DNA of 36,586 nucleotides from contig DXQT01000016.1 of NCBI GenBank assembly GCA_019411365.1, positions 19,248 to 55,833 on the forward strand. The letters are read 5' to 3'. Positions 1-8,563 of this stretch are shown in pieces. The stretch is from Roseburia sp. GTDB taxonomy: Bacteria; Bacillota_A; Clostridia; Lachnospirales; Lachnospiraceae. A program made the position numbers and the translations under genes. Below the pieces are notes generated by a model, which saw nothing but the letters and a program-made list of their open reading frames with translations, ran no database searches and had not been told where the DNA came from. Positions within the stretch are counted from its first letter, which is position 1; each line of letters opens with the position of its first letter.

Positions 1-114
1 GATGCTTCATGATCGTGATCTACACTCGCTTCGCTCGGCAGTCTTTTTATATCATGAAGCGATGCTTCATGATCGTGATCTACACTCGCTTCGCTCGGCA
101 GTCTTTTTATATCA
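1..114. repeat. 60-bp tandem repeat, two copies
   Basis: Positions 1-54 are repeated exactly at 61-114, giving two copies of a 60-bp unit that may continue left of the window. The junction holds a 10-bp inverted repeat with a 3-nt loop (51-60 against 64-73), so the array can fold into a near-perfect 23-bp hairpin. A matching arm also lies at 4-13. The core CTCGCTTCGCTCG is GC-richer than its surroundings. No convincing reading frame crosses it. It could be a dispersed intergenic repeat or part of a terminator-like array. Confidence 0.85.
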
Positions 115-201
115 TAAGCCATACTGACAGCTTCTTTAATCTATTCTTATTCTAATATATTCCGGTCTGGTACACTTTGACATATCGTTCTGAAAACAAG
201 A

Positions 202-239
202 AAATCCGGAAACAAAGATTTCTCTCCATTTCCGGATTT
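202..239 (-). terminator. Putative intrinsic terminator after the CorA gene
   Basis: Perfect 11-bp arms at 202-212 and 229-239 (AAATCCGGAAA and its complement) with a 16-nt loop. They lie 42 nt beyond the minus-strand stop codon at 281. On the minus strand the stem is followed by a short T-rich stretch (TTTTCTTGTTTT). This is the likely end of the minus-strand transcript running through CorA. Confidence 0.6.
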
Positions 240-280
240 CTGTCAAACATATTTTATTTTACGCGCAGAATCTCTCCTGC

Positions 281-1156
281 TTACAGCATTTTCTTTTTCT
301 TAAAATAAATGATCTCTCCCGCAATGATGCAGATGCTGACTACAATAACGACCGGATACGCATATTTCCATCCGAACTCCGGCATATTTGGAAAGTTCAT
401 GCCATACCATCCGGCAATCAGGGTCAGTGGGAGAAATATCGTCGTTACTACCGTTAAGATACTCATGACCTTATTCTGCTGTACATCGATCAGTGACTGG
501 TATAACTCACGGATCTGTACTAAATATTCCCGCAAGAGTTCCACATGATCATGCAGGCGTTCCACACGGTTCGCATAAAGCTGCCAGAGCGATCGCTCCT
601 TGTCTGTCAGTATCTGTCCGAAATCACTCTGCATGGCATCTGCCAGATTGACAAGCTGCTCATAATATGCATGATATGCCGAAAAACGTTTCCTGTACTG
701 CAGAATGATCTCATAGAAATGCTCCGGGATCTTTTTTAAAAGCTCTTCCTCAATGGAGGCTAATTTTTCCTCCTGCTGCTGCAGATAGATCACATCATCC
801 TCGATCAGCATCTCAAAAATCATAACGAGGAACTGATGCATGCTGCACTCTGTGGGTATAATTTTTTCCAGCCTTCCAAGACACGTCTTTAGGAAACTGC
901 CATCCTCGATCAACAGCAGTTCTTCGCCTCTCAGATAAAATCCAAATACGATATACGTCACTCTGCCCTTTAGGGCACGCGGTATCTTCATCGTCCCAAA
1001 CAGGCAGTCCCCGTAACTTTCTGCCTTGCAGTACTGTACCGGATTCATGCTGCGGAACAAATTCCGTTTATGTGGATACGCACCCTCTAATTCCTTAAAC
1101 TCAGACAATTCCATCAGACAGATTTTCTTTTCACTGTTTAGATAATATTCCTGCAT
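281..1156 (-). CDS. corA: CorA-family divalent cation transporter
   Basis: A 291-residue protein of the CorA/MIT family, which moves Mg2+ or other divalent cations through a homopentameric inner-membrane channel. The diagnostic signature YGMNF is present, with GMN at residues 252-254 just after the first of two C-terminal membrane helices (about 232-250 and 266-284). The acidic and helical region before it fits the cytoplasmic funnel. The length is slightly short of the usual 310-320 residues. The start codon lies 3 nt after the stop of the upstream cytidylate-kinase-like gene and has only a weak ribosome binding site, so translational coupling is likely. Family assignment is firm; the transported ion (Mg2+, Co2+, Zn2+) cannot be read from sequence. 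Confidence 0.9.
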   Translation of the reverse strand: MQEYYLNSEKKICLMELSEFKELEGAYPHKRNLFRSMNPVQYCKAESYGDCLFGTMKIPRALKGRVTYIVFGFYLRGEELLLIEDGSFLKTCLGRLEKIIPTECSMHQFLVMIFEMLIEDDVIYLQQQEEKLASIEEELLKKIPEHFYEIILQYRKRFSAYHAYYEQLVNLADAMQSDFGQILTDKERSLWQLYANRVERLHDHVELLREYLVQIRELYQSLIDVQQNKVMSILTVVTTIFLPLTLIAGWYGMNFPNMPEFGWKYAYPVVIVVSICIIAGEIIYFKKKKML

Positions 1157-1159
1157 ATT

Positions 1160-1762
1160 TTATTTTACCAATTTTGCGATCACTTTCACCAGATCCTCGA
1201 TATTGGCACCGGAAGTATTGATGCACAGGTCATAATTTAACTTCTCGCCCCAGGTCTGTCCGGTAAAGAACTGATAATATTTGGAACGTCTCTTATCCAC
1301 ATCCTGAATATGACGTCTCAGCTCTTTGTCTGTAAAATGTTCCTGCTCCGGTGCACGCTTTCTGCATCGCTCCATGCGCGATTCCATATCTGCATAAATA
1401 AACAGGCGCAGCGGCTTTTTGTCGCGCAGGATATAATCTGCACTTCTTCCGACGATCACACAGTCTGATTTCTCCGCGAGTTCCTGTACTAACAGGCTCT
1501 GTTCTCTGTAAATCGCATTGTTCTGTTCCATCACAGGATCCGCGCCCATATAAAAAGTTCTCCCGATTGTGATCGGCATCAGGGCAGTCGGACCATTTTC
1601 CATTACATGCTGCACATAACCTTCTGCAAGTTCGGTTCTCTTTGCAATCTCTGTTATAATCTCGTTATCATAATAGGCAATTCCCAGTTCATCGGAAAGT
1701 CTCTTTCCAACCTCTCGTCCGCCACTGCCAAATTCACGTCCGATTGTTATAATTTTTCCCAT
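1160..1762 (-). CDS. Cytidylate-kinase-like protein (paralog 1)
   Basis: A 200-residue P-loop NTPase of the cytidylate-kinase-like family (Cytidylate_kin2 type). The start at 1762 is chosen over 1783 because AGGAG sits 9 nt upstream of it. The N-terminus reads MGKIITIGREFGSGGREVG, a glycine-rich loop that lacks the usual GKG/GKS lysine at the canonical place. A basic LID-like stretch follows (RMERCRKR, then DKRRSKYYQFF). Such proteins are usually annotated as kinases by homology, but the substrate is unproven. It precedes corA by 3 nt and follows the ABC permease gene. A second paralog lies at 34202-34774. Family call is good, CMP kinase activity is doubtful. Confidence 0.8.
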   Translation of the reverse strand: MGKIITIGREFGSGGREVGKRLSDELGIAYYDNEIITEIAKRTELAEGYVQHVMENGPTALMPITIGRTFYMGADPVMEQNNAIYREQSLLVQELAEKSDCVIVGRSADYILRDKKPLRLFIYADMESRMERCRKRAPEQEHFTDKELRRHIQDVDKRRSKYYQFFTGQTWGEKLNYDLCINTSGANIEDLVKVIAKLVK

Positions 1763-1838
1763 ATGTATCATCTCCTGATTCATCGTTTTCTATAAATAAA
1801 CTATAACACTTTCCCGCGTTAACGTCCAATTCTATTTT

Positions 1839-4800
1839 CTAATCAACACTTTTTAATGATTCCGTCATGCTGATCGCATCGATCTTCTTTCGCATCAGCC
1901 GGTCCACAAACCAGGTAAACACCAGAGTCAGCACCACGCTGTATACAAAGCTGACCGGTTTTACATGTACATCAAAGGCTACCATATCCACGACGATCTG
2001 ACTCATGACAAACCGGTGCAAAAATACACCAAGCACAAGCCCTGCAAGTGCGCCGAGAAATGTCAGGATCGTATTTTCCCGGAACACATATGCGGCTGTC
2101 TCATTTTCGTAAAACCCGAGCACCTCGATCGTTGCGATCTCGCACACACGCTCCGTAATATTAATATTTGTCAGGTTATATAAAACGATAAAAGCAAGTC
2201 CCGCTGCACACAAAATAATGACCACAACGATCAGATCCATACTGCCCATCATGCTTGAAAAACGTTCCATGTCATCCTGTGAAATATTGACCGCTGCCAC
2301 ATCCGACATTGCCATCAGGGATGTTCCAAGCAGATGTGCATTTGTGCCCTCAGAAACACACACAAATGCGTTTTTGTATTCCGGTTCCGTTTTCATCTGT
2401 TCTTCATAGGTATCCGCAGACAAATAGACATAATTATATACAAAATTTTCACACAGCCCGCTTACCGTCACGGATATGGTTTTCATGTCGGAATCCTGCA
2501 GCGTCACGGTATCTCCGGTCTTTATCCCAAGTTCATCTGCCACTTTTGCGGAAATAACCGCCTCTCCCTTTTTCGGGAATGTGATCGGTACTCCTTTTTC
2601 CGTATGCAAATTGACAAACGGCGTCATATCCGAATCCGGATCTGCAATGATAAGGCTGACGGATTTTGTCTTTTCACTGCCAACTAAATCCATGCTCTTT
2701 TCTGCCACAAACACAGATTTTTCCACACCGTCCTGTTCTTTGCTTTCCAGTTCACTTTTTTGCTCCGGTGTGACGGACGATGAATAAGTCACACCGATAT
2801 CATAGGTCTGGATCTGCGTATACTGCTGCGTCACAATTCCCGTCACAGAATCCCTCACCCCAAATCCGGTCACCAAAAGTGCGCTGCATCCGCTGATGCC
2901 TGCGACCATCATGAAAAACCGCTTTTTATACCGGAAAATATTCCGCATGGAAACCTTCTGCAAAAATTTAAGCCTCTTCCATACAAACGGTATATATTCA
3001 AGGAATACACGTTTCCCGGCTTTCGGTGTTTTCGGACGCATCAGCTCTGCCGCAACCTCCGTCAGTTCGCGGCGGACAGACACAAAGGTTGTACCGATAG
3101 AACAAAGCAGTGATACGATCACGGAAATGACTGCTAATTTCCAGTCAAACACATAAACCAGGGAATCCATCTTATAGAGCATGCCGTATGCATACCAGAT
3201 CACTTTCGGGAATAAAAATGTCCCAAGTGCAAATCCAGCCACACATCCGGTCAGCGCCGCGGAGCCGGAATAAAACATATATTTTGCCATAATGGTATGT
3301 TCACTGTAGCCGAGTGCCTTTAACACACCGATCTGTGTCCGCTGTTCCTCCACCATACGGTTCATCGTCGTCACACACACAAGTGCCGCTACCAGAAAGA
3401 AGAAGATCGGAAATACATCGGCAACTCCGTCCACGATACCGGAATCGCTCTCAAAGCAGACATACCCAACATTGGTATCGCGTCCGAGCACATAGGTATC
3501 AGGATCTTTTAATTCCTTTAAAGTTTTCTCGCCATCACTGATCTTTTTCTCCGCTTTTTCTATTTCCTCATTGTAAGTTGAAAGTCCGTCCTCATATTCC
3601 TTTTTCCCATCTTCATACTGCGTTTTCGCATCAGATAATTCTGCTTCCTTTTCTGCTATCTGTGTTTTGGACTCTTCCAACTGTTTTTTCGCTTTTGCAA
3701 TGGCGCTCTTTCCGCTCTCGATCTGCTTTTGGGCTTCCGCGATCTGCGCTCTTCCGTCTGCAATCTGTGCCTTTGCATCTGCAATCTGTGATCCTGCATC
3801 CCCTAATGCATCTCCAGAAGAAAAACTGCCTGCCGCACCATTTCCCTGATCTCCATTTTCGGAAAAAAGCCCCTCAGAAATTCCGTTCAATGCTTTCTGG
3901 ATCTGTCCGACTCCCTGCGCATAACCGATTCCAAGTGCAACTTCCGCCTGATCTAACTGTGTCTCTTTCTCCTGAATCGCCTTTTCTGCTTCCGTCAGTT
4001 CTGCCTCTTTTTTTTCTAATTCATCCGGGGCATATTCCAATTTTTTCTTTGCATCTGCAAGCTGCTTTTCGCCGTCTTCGATCTGGCTTTTTGCATCTTC
4101 TAATTGTTTTTTTGCATCATCAAGCTGGCTCTTTGTCTCCTCTTTTTTCTCTGCAAGCTGTTTTTTTCCATCTGCAAGTTTTGTCTCTGCCTCCGAACGC
4201 ACTGTCTGATAACGCTCTGCTGCAAGATCCTCCGTCAGTGCTTCCCACGCATCCTGTTTTTGTTCTATGTAAGCATCATATTCTTCACTGTACAAAGGAA
4301 AATCGCAGGCAAATTTCACATAAACTTCCGTATAATAATCGTCTGCAAATCCTTCCGGCAAAAGATAGACAAATCCGCTCACCCTGCCGTTGCCAAGCGA
4401 CGTACTTCCGCGCTCAAACTGCGAATACAGAGGAGACTGCACGATTCCGGTGATCTTATACTCGCGGTTTGAAAAATGTTCCAGATCGTCCTCGTCATTG
4501 CCGTCGGACAATTTGATCGTTTTTCCAATCATGGATGCGCCGTAAAGATTAGAGTCCACCACGCACTCCCCTGCATTTTCCGGCAATTCGCCGTCCACAA
4601 GCACCAGCCGGTTAACATCCTCTGTGATGCTGTGCATTTTTAGCACGCGCTCTTTGCCGCCGCTCTCACAGATAATGTCAAACGTGACTGCTCCCTCTGC
4701 CGCTTTTACATCTTTTTGTTTTTTTATGGTCTCTACTTCATCCTCAGAAAAACCGACCGTGGAGATCAGGCGGTAGTCGTAAAGAGCTGTCTTATCAAAA

Positions 4801-4952
4801 TAACGCTGCGCCGTTTTTAACATGGCAGGCTGTGTGACCTTCAGTCCTGCAAAAAATCCGACACCCAATGCAACGATCGCCAGGATAGCGAGAAAACGGC
4901 CGAGACTTTCCTTTATTTCCCTGAATGTTGATTTCCAAATCATTGATCTCAT
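1839..4952 (-). CDS. FtsX/MacB-type ABC transporter permease with coiled-coil insert
   Basis: A 1037-residue permease with two FtsX-like halves. A first membrane helix (about residues 19-37) is followed by an extracytoplasmic domain. A long Lys/Glu/Asp/Gln-rich heptad-like coiled coil runs from about residue 250 to 485, broken by a Gly/Ser-rich patch near 365-390. Three helices follow (from about 513), then a second repeat beginning KVSMRNIFRYKKRFF and a last FtsX domain at the C-terminus (helices from about 915). The gene starts 6 nt after the ATPase stop, so the two form one exporter. Type VII ABC proteins of this kind usually do mechanotransmission, lipoprotein or peptide handling rather than bulk transport. 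The cargo is unknown. Confidence 0.88.
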   Translation of the reverse strand: MRSMIWKSTFREIKESLGRFLAILAIVALGVGFFAGLKVTQPAMLKTAQRYFDKTALYDYRLISTVGFSEDEVETIKKQKDVKAAEGAVTFDIICESGGKERVLKMHSITEDVNRLVLVDGELPENAGECVVDSNLYGASMIGKTIKLSDGNDEDDLEHFSNREYKITGIVQSPLYSQFERGSTSLGNGRVSGFVYLLPEGFADDYYTEVYVKFACDFPLYSEEYDAYIEQKQDAWEALTEDLAAERYQTVRSEAETKLADGKKQLAEKKEETKSQLDDAKKQLEDAKSQIEDGEKQLADAKKKLEYAPDELEKKEAELTEAEKAIQEKETQLDQAEVALGIGYAQGVGQIQKALNGISEGLFSENGDQGNGAAGSFSSGDALGDAGSQIADAKAQIADGRAQIAEAQKQIESGKSAIAKAKKQLEESKTQIAEKEAELSDAKTQYEDGKKEYEDGLSTYNEEIEKAEKKISDGEKTLKELKDPDTYVLGRDTNVGYVCFESDSGIVDGVADVFPIFFFLVAALVCVTTMNRMVEEQRTQIGVLKALGYSEHTIMAKYMFYSGSAALTGCVAGFALGTFLFPKVIWYAYGMLYKMDSLVYVFDWKLAVISVIVSLLCSIGTTFVSVRRELTEVAAELMRPKTPKAGKRVFLEYIPFVWKRLKFLQKVSMRNIFRYKKRFFMMVAGISGCSALLVTGFGVRDSVTGIVTQQYTQIQTYDIGVTYSSSVTPEQKSELESKEQDGVEKSVFVAEKSMDLVGSEKTKSVSLIIADPDSDMTPFVNLHTEKGVPITFPKKGEAVISAKVADELGIKTGDTVTLQDSDMKTISVTVSGLCENFVYNYVYLSADTYEEQMKTEPEYKNAFVCVSEGTNAHLLGTSLMAMSDVAAVNISQDDMERFSSMMGSMDLIVVVIILCAAGLAFIVLYNLTNINITERVCEIATIEVLGFYENETAAYVFRENTILTFLGALAGLVLGVFLHRFVMSQIVVDMVAFDVHVKPVSFVYSVVLTLVFTWFVDRLMRKKIDAISMTESLKSVD

Positions 4953-4958
4953 AACCGT

Positions 4959-5663
4959 CTACCACTCTATATCTGCAATGTCTGCAATGTGTTCATTTTT
5001 TTCCATGGAAACGACTGTGCCGCTCTTTACCGTGATGATGCGGTCCGCCATCGCTGTAAGTGCCTGGTTATGCGTGATGACCACGACTGTTTTTCCATTT
5101 TCGCGGCAGGTGTCCTGCAATAATTTTAAAACCGCTTTTCCGGTATTATAATCGAGAGCTCCGGTCGGCTCATCGCAGAGCAGAAGTTTCGGGTTTTTTG
5201 CAAGCGCACGCGCGATCGCGACACGCTGCTGTTCTCCACCGGAAAGCTGTGCCGGGAAATTTAACAGACGGTCTTTCAACCCGACTTCCTCAAGCACTGT
5301 CGGCGCCGGAAGCGGATCTTTACAGATCTGCGCCGCAAGCTCTACATTTTCAAGTGCTGTCAGGTTCTGCACGAGGTTGTAAAACTGGAACACAAATCCG
5401 ATGTCGAAACGCCGGTATGAGGTGAGCTGTTTTTTGTCATAGTTTGAGATTTCCTGTCCGTCTAAGAATACCTGTCCGTTGGTTAAGGTATCCATTCCTC
5501 CTAATATATTTAAAATCGTCGTTTTGCCGGCACCGGATGCACCGACGATGACGCAGAATTCTCCTTTTTCGATCTCAAAATTGACGTCATGGAGGGCGGT
5601 GATGTCGAGTTCGCCGGTGTGGTAGATTTTGCCGACGTTGGAAAATGTTACGAATGATGGCAT
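4959..5663 (-). CDS. ABC transporter ATPase, MacB/LolD-like
   Basis: A 234-residue ATPase with all core motifs: Walker A GASGAGKT at 41-48, Q-loop around FVFQFYNL near 91-98, signature LSGGEQQ at 140-146, Walker B LLLCDEP ending at about 166, and the switch His in VITHNQ. The sequence is of the MacB/LolD/FtsE class that partners FtsX-like permeases, matching the permease 6 nt downstream. The start at 5663 has GAGAGGA about 8 nt upstream. It hydrolyses ATP to drive the coupled permease. The 5' leader contains a long GC-rich hairpin (5687-5770). Confidence 0.93.
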   Translation of the reverse strand: MPSFVTFSNVGKIYHTGELDITALHDVNFEIEKGEFCVIVGASGAGKTTILNILGGMDTLTNGQVFLDGQEISNYDKKQLTSYRRFDIGFVFQFYNLVQNLTALENVELAAQICKDPLPAPTVLEEVGLKDRLLNFPAQLSGGEQQRVAIARALAKNPKLLLCDEPTGALDYNTGKAVLKLLQDTCRENGKTVVVITHNQALTAMADRIITVKSGTVVSMEKNEHIADIADIEW

Positions 5664-5686
5664 TGGTGGTGTCCTCTCTGGTAAGA

Positions 5687-5770
5687 TGCAGAAATGGTAA
5701 AGAGTGGTTGGCGGGCCTGCCGTGCCGAAGGGGCGGGTTGGTCTGCCTGCGGAACTTTACCGTTTCTGCA
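5687..5770 (-). promoter_or_regulatory. Long hairpin in the ABC exporter leader
   Basis: Arms at 5687-5702 and 5755-5770 pair over 16 bp with one G-U/mismatch position. They enclose a 52-nt loop that is markedly GC-rich for this region. The structure ends 24 nt before the ATPase start codon on the minus strand, so it lies in the untranslated leader. It could be a leader RNA structure, an attenuator without an obvious T-tract, or a small repeat. Pairing is seen in sequence; the role is inferred. Confidence 0.5.
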
Positions 5771-5818
5771 CCTTTGTTATTCGATATTGTGTATTGTTGC
5801 TATAGCAAGTGTAGACCG

Positions 5819-5971
5819 TCAGGGATTATTTTGCAAATAAAATGTTTCTAAAAAATCCGGCAGTTCCTTCGATACATCATCCGCAAATCCGTTGACGATC
5901 ATGGAGCGCGCCTCAGACCATTTTCCACGCATCCCGCCCGGAGGGCTTTTTAATTCATAGGACGTACTTTC
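5819..5971 (-). other. Short open frame, possible gene remnant or dispersed repeat
   Basis: A minus-strand frame is open from just after a TAG (5972-5974) to a TGA at 5819. It encodes about 50 residues containing GGMRGKWSEARSMIVNGFAD and a plausible amphipathic end. The only ATG (5932) leaves 37 residues and has GGGCGGG but no true Shine-Dalgarno sequence before it. Its upstream part overlaps a 13-bp inverted repeat (arms about 5950-5962 and 5970-5982). The amino-acid composition looks protein-like, yet I recognise no family. It may be the fossil 3' end of a lost gene or part of a dispersed element. Confidence 0.25.
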
Positions 5972-5977
5972 CTATGA

Positions 5978-6023
5978 ATTAAAAAAGAACGCCAAAAGCC
6001 ATCCCTGACCTTTCGCGTTCTTT
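5978..6023 (-). terminator. Intrinsic terminator of enolase
   Basis: Arms AAAGAACGC (5984-5992) and its complement (6015-6023) form a stem extended by inner AAAG/CTTT pairing. On the minus strand it is followed directly by TTTTTT. It lies 45 nt past the enolase stop and is a textbook terminator for that gene. Confidence 0.8.
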
Positions 6024-6067
6024 CCATGAGATAGAGGAGAAAATAAACTATAATGTGCGTAAATTCC

Positions 6068-7474
<1,407 letters not shown>

Positions 7475-7479
7475 CTATC

Positions 7480-7512
7480 GTTCAGTATACCGAACATCAA
7501 TCAAAAAAACAA
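7480..7512 (-). promoter_or_regulatory. Candidate enolase promoter with overlapping palindrome
   Basis: On the minus strand a -10 box TATACT (7484-7489) is preceded at 17 bp by TTGTTT (7507-7512). The -10 is embedded in a near-perfect palindrome GTTC..GTATAC..GAAC (7480-7495), a plausible operator. The -35 overlaps the tail of the upstream hydrolase terminator. Boxes were matched by eye only. Confidence 0.5.
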
Positions 7513-7552
7513 GAAGAAAAATTGAGACTCTTTCTCACTTTCTCTTCTTGTT
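7503..7552 (-). terminator. Intrinsic terminator of the alpha/beta hydrolase gene
   Basis: Arms of 20 nt at 7508-7527 and 7533-7552 pair with about two mismatches around a 5-nt loop. On the minus strand they are followed by a run of seven Ts (7503-7509). It starts 31 nt beyond the hydrolase stop codon. Confidence 0.85.
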
Positions 7553-7582
7553 TTCTCTGATGATTCAACTTTCCCCACTTCA

Positions 7583-8404
7583 TCAGCTTCCCTTAATTTT
7601 AAATCTTGCCGCACAATCTCCCTGTTTTCTGTTACAGATCTCCGCGATCACTTTTACCCAATCATCCGGATAAACCGCAAGCAGTTCTTCGTGCTGCAGA
7701 TCCAGTTCATGCAGGATCGGTCCTGCAAAATGTTTTTTGTAACGCGCACGATATTTTTCACCCATTTTAAGGGCATATAAAACATGTATCTGCGTTCCGG
7801 ACGGGTCGATCTGATCCGGCAGCGGTGTAATGAGGTCTGAGTAAAACTGATTTTCGACGCTTCTTTTTGTAATATGGCTCATATCGACATCCGGCGTCTT
7901 TATCATATCCATAAACGCTCTGATATAGCCATTGTCCTCCGCCAGCATCTTGTCCATTTTCTTTTTCATGAAAGGAATTTTCATCTCACCATTCGCGATA
8001 AACGGATAAAAAACCGGCATCATCAGTTTCGTCATCAGCTTTGCCAAAAACTTTCCCGACTGGTCTAAATCGGAACCACCTAAAATACCATACTCCATGT
8101 GGATATTTCCGCGTGCTGCAAGCAGTCCGACAAAAGAACCGCCCAGTGAACAGCCATATGCGGCACAGATATGTCCGCCAAATTCTTTCTTTATATACTG
8201 TTCAATTTTTTCCGTTTCCTCCGTCATCGTCGGAAACTCTGTCTGTTCCGTCTCATCAAACCCGTCATAGGAAACGCATGCCACCCTAAAATATTCTTCC
8301 AACGGCTCTATTACTTTTCCAAAATTGCCCTTCCAGTGACAACAGGTCCCGGGGAAAAGAAAAATAACCGGTTTTTCTTTCTCACCAAAACAATATACTT
8401 TCAT
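7583..8404 (-). CDS. Alpha/beta-fold hydrolase
   Basis: A 273-residue cytosolic alpha/beta hydrolase without signal peptide. The oxyanion-side strand reads VIFLFPGTCCHWKGNF (about 13-28). The nucleophile elbow is YGCSLGGS (G-x-S-x-G, about residues 103-110), and a plausible catalytic His lies near the C-terminus in LDLQHEELL. The region between is a helical cap with many Met and Lys residues. The substrate is unknown; such proteins are often esterases or lipase-like. The start at 8404 has GAAGGTGGA about 6 nt upstream. It is flanked by its own promoter and terminator, so it is probably monocistronic. Confidence 0.8.
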   Translation of the reverse strand: MKVYCFGEKEKPVIFLFPGTCCHWKGNFGKVIEPLEEYFRVACVSYDGFDETEQTEFPTMTEETEKIEQYIKKEFGGHICAAYGCSLGGSFVGLLAARGNIHMEYGILGGSDLDQSGKFLAKLMTKLMMPVFYPFIANGEMKIPFMKKKMDKMLAEDNGYIRAFMDMIKTPDVDMSHITKRSVENQFYSDLITPLPDQIDPSGTQIHVLYALKMGEKYRARYKKHFAGPILHELDLQHEELLAVYPDDWVKVIAEICNRKQGDCAARFKIKGS

Positions 8405-8460
8405 AGGATTCCACCTTCTTTAAAATGCTTCTCATTTGTTAGTTGTTTCTAACTATTTTT

Positions 8461-8489
8461 ATGATAGCACTTGTATCGGGTGGTGTAAA
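8461..8489 (-). promoter_or_regulatory. Candidate promoter of the hydrolase gene
   Basis: Minus-strand -35 TTTACA (8484-8489) and -10 TATCAT (8461-8466) at exactly 17 bp spacing lie about 57 nt before the start codon. Just downstream, 8438-8453 holds the small inverted repeat GTTAG..CTAAC. Assigned by eye. Confidence 0.5.
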
Positions 8490-8563
8490 GTCATTCTGTT
8501 TTGGAGTGATTCTTCTGTAACCTCACATACTTTAGTTTCTGGCTCACAGCCTGACAACAGGTG

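Noticed and set aside
3578..4453. A 291-codon plus-strand frame opposite the ABC permease coiled coil
   Set aside because: It is the antisense shadow of a low-complexity Lys/Glu-rich coding stretch, rich in His/Leu/Pro/Ser with no ribosome binding site and no family pattern.
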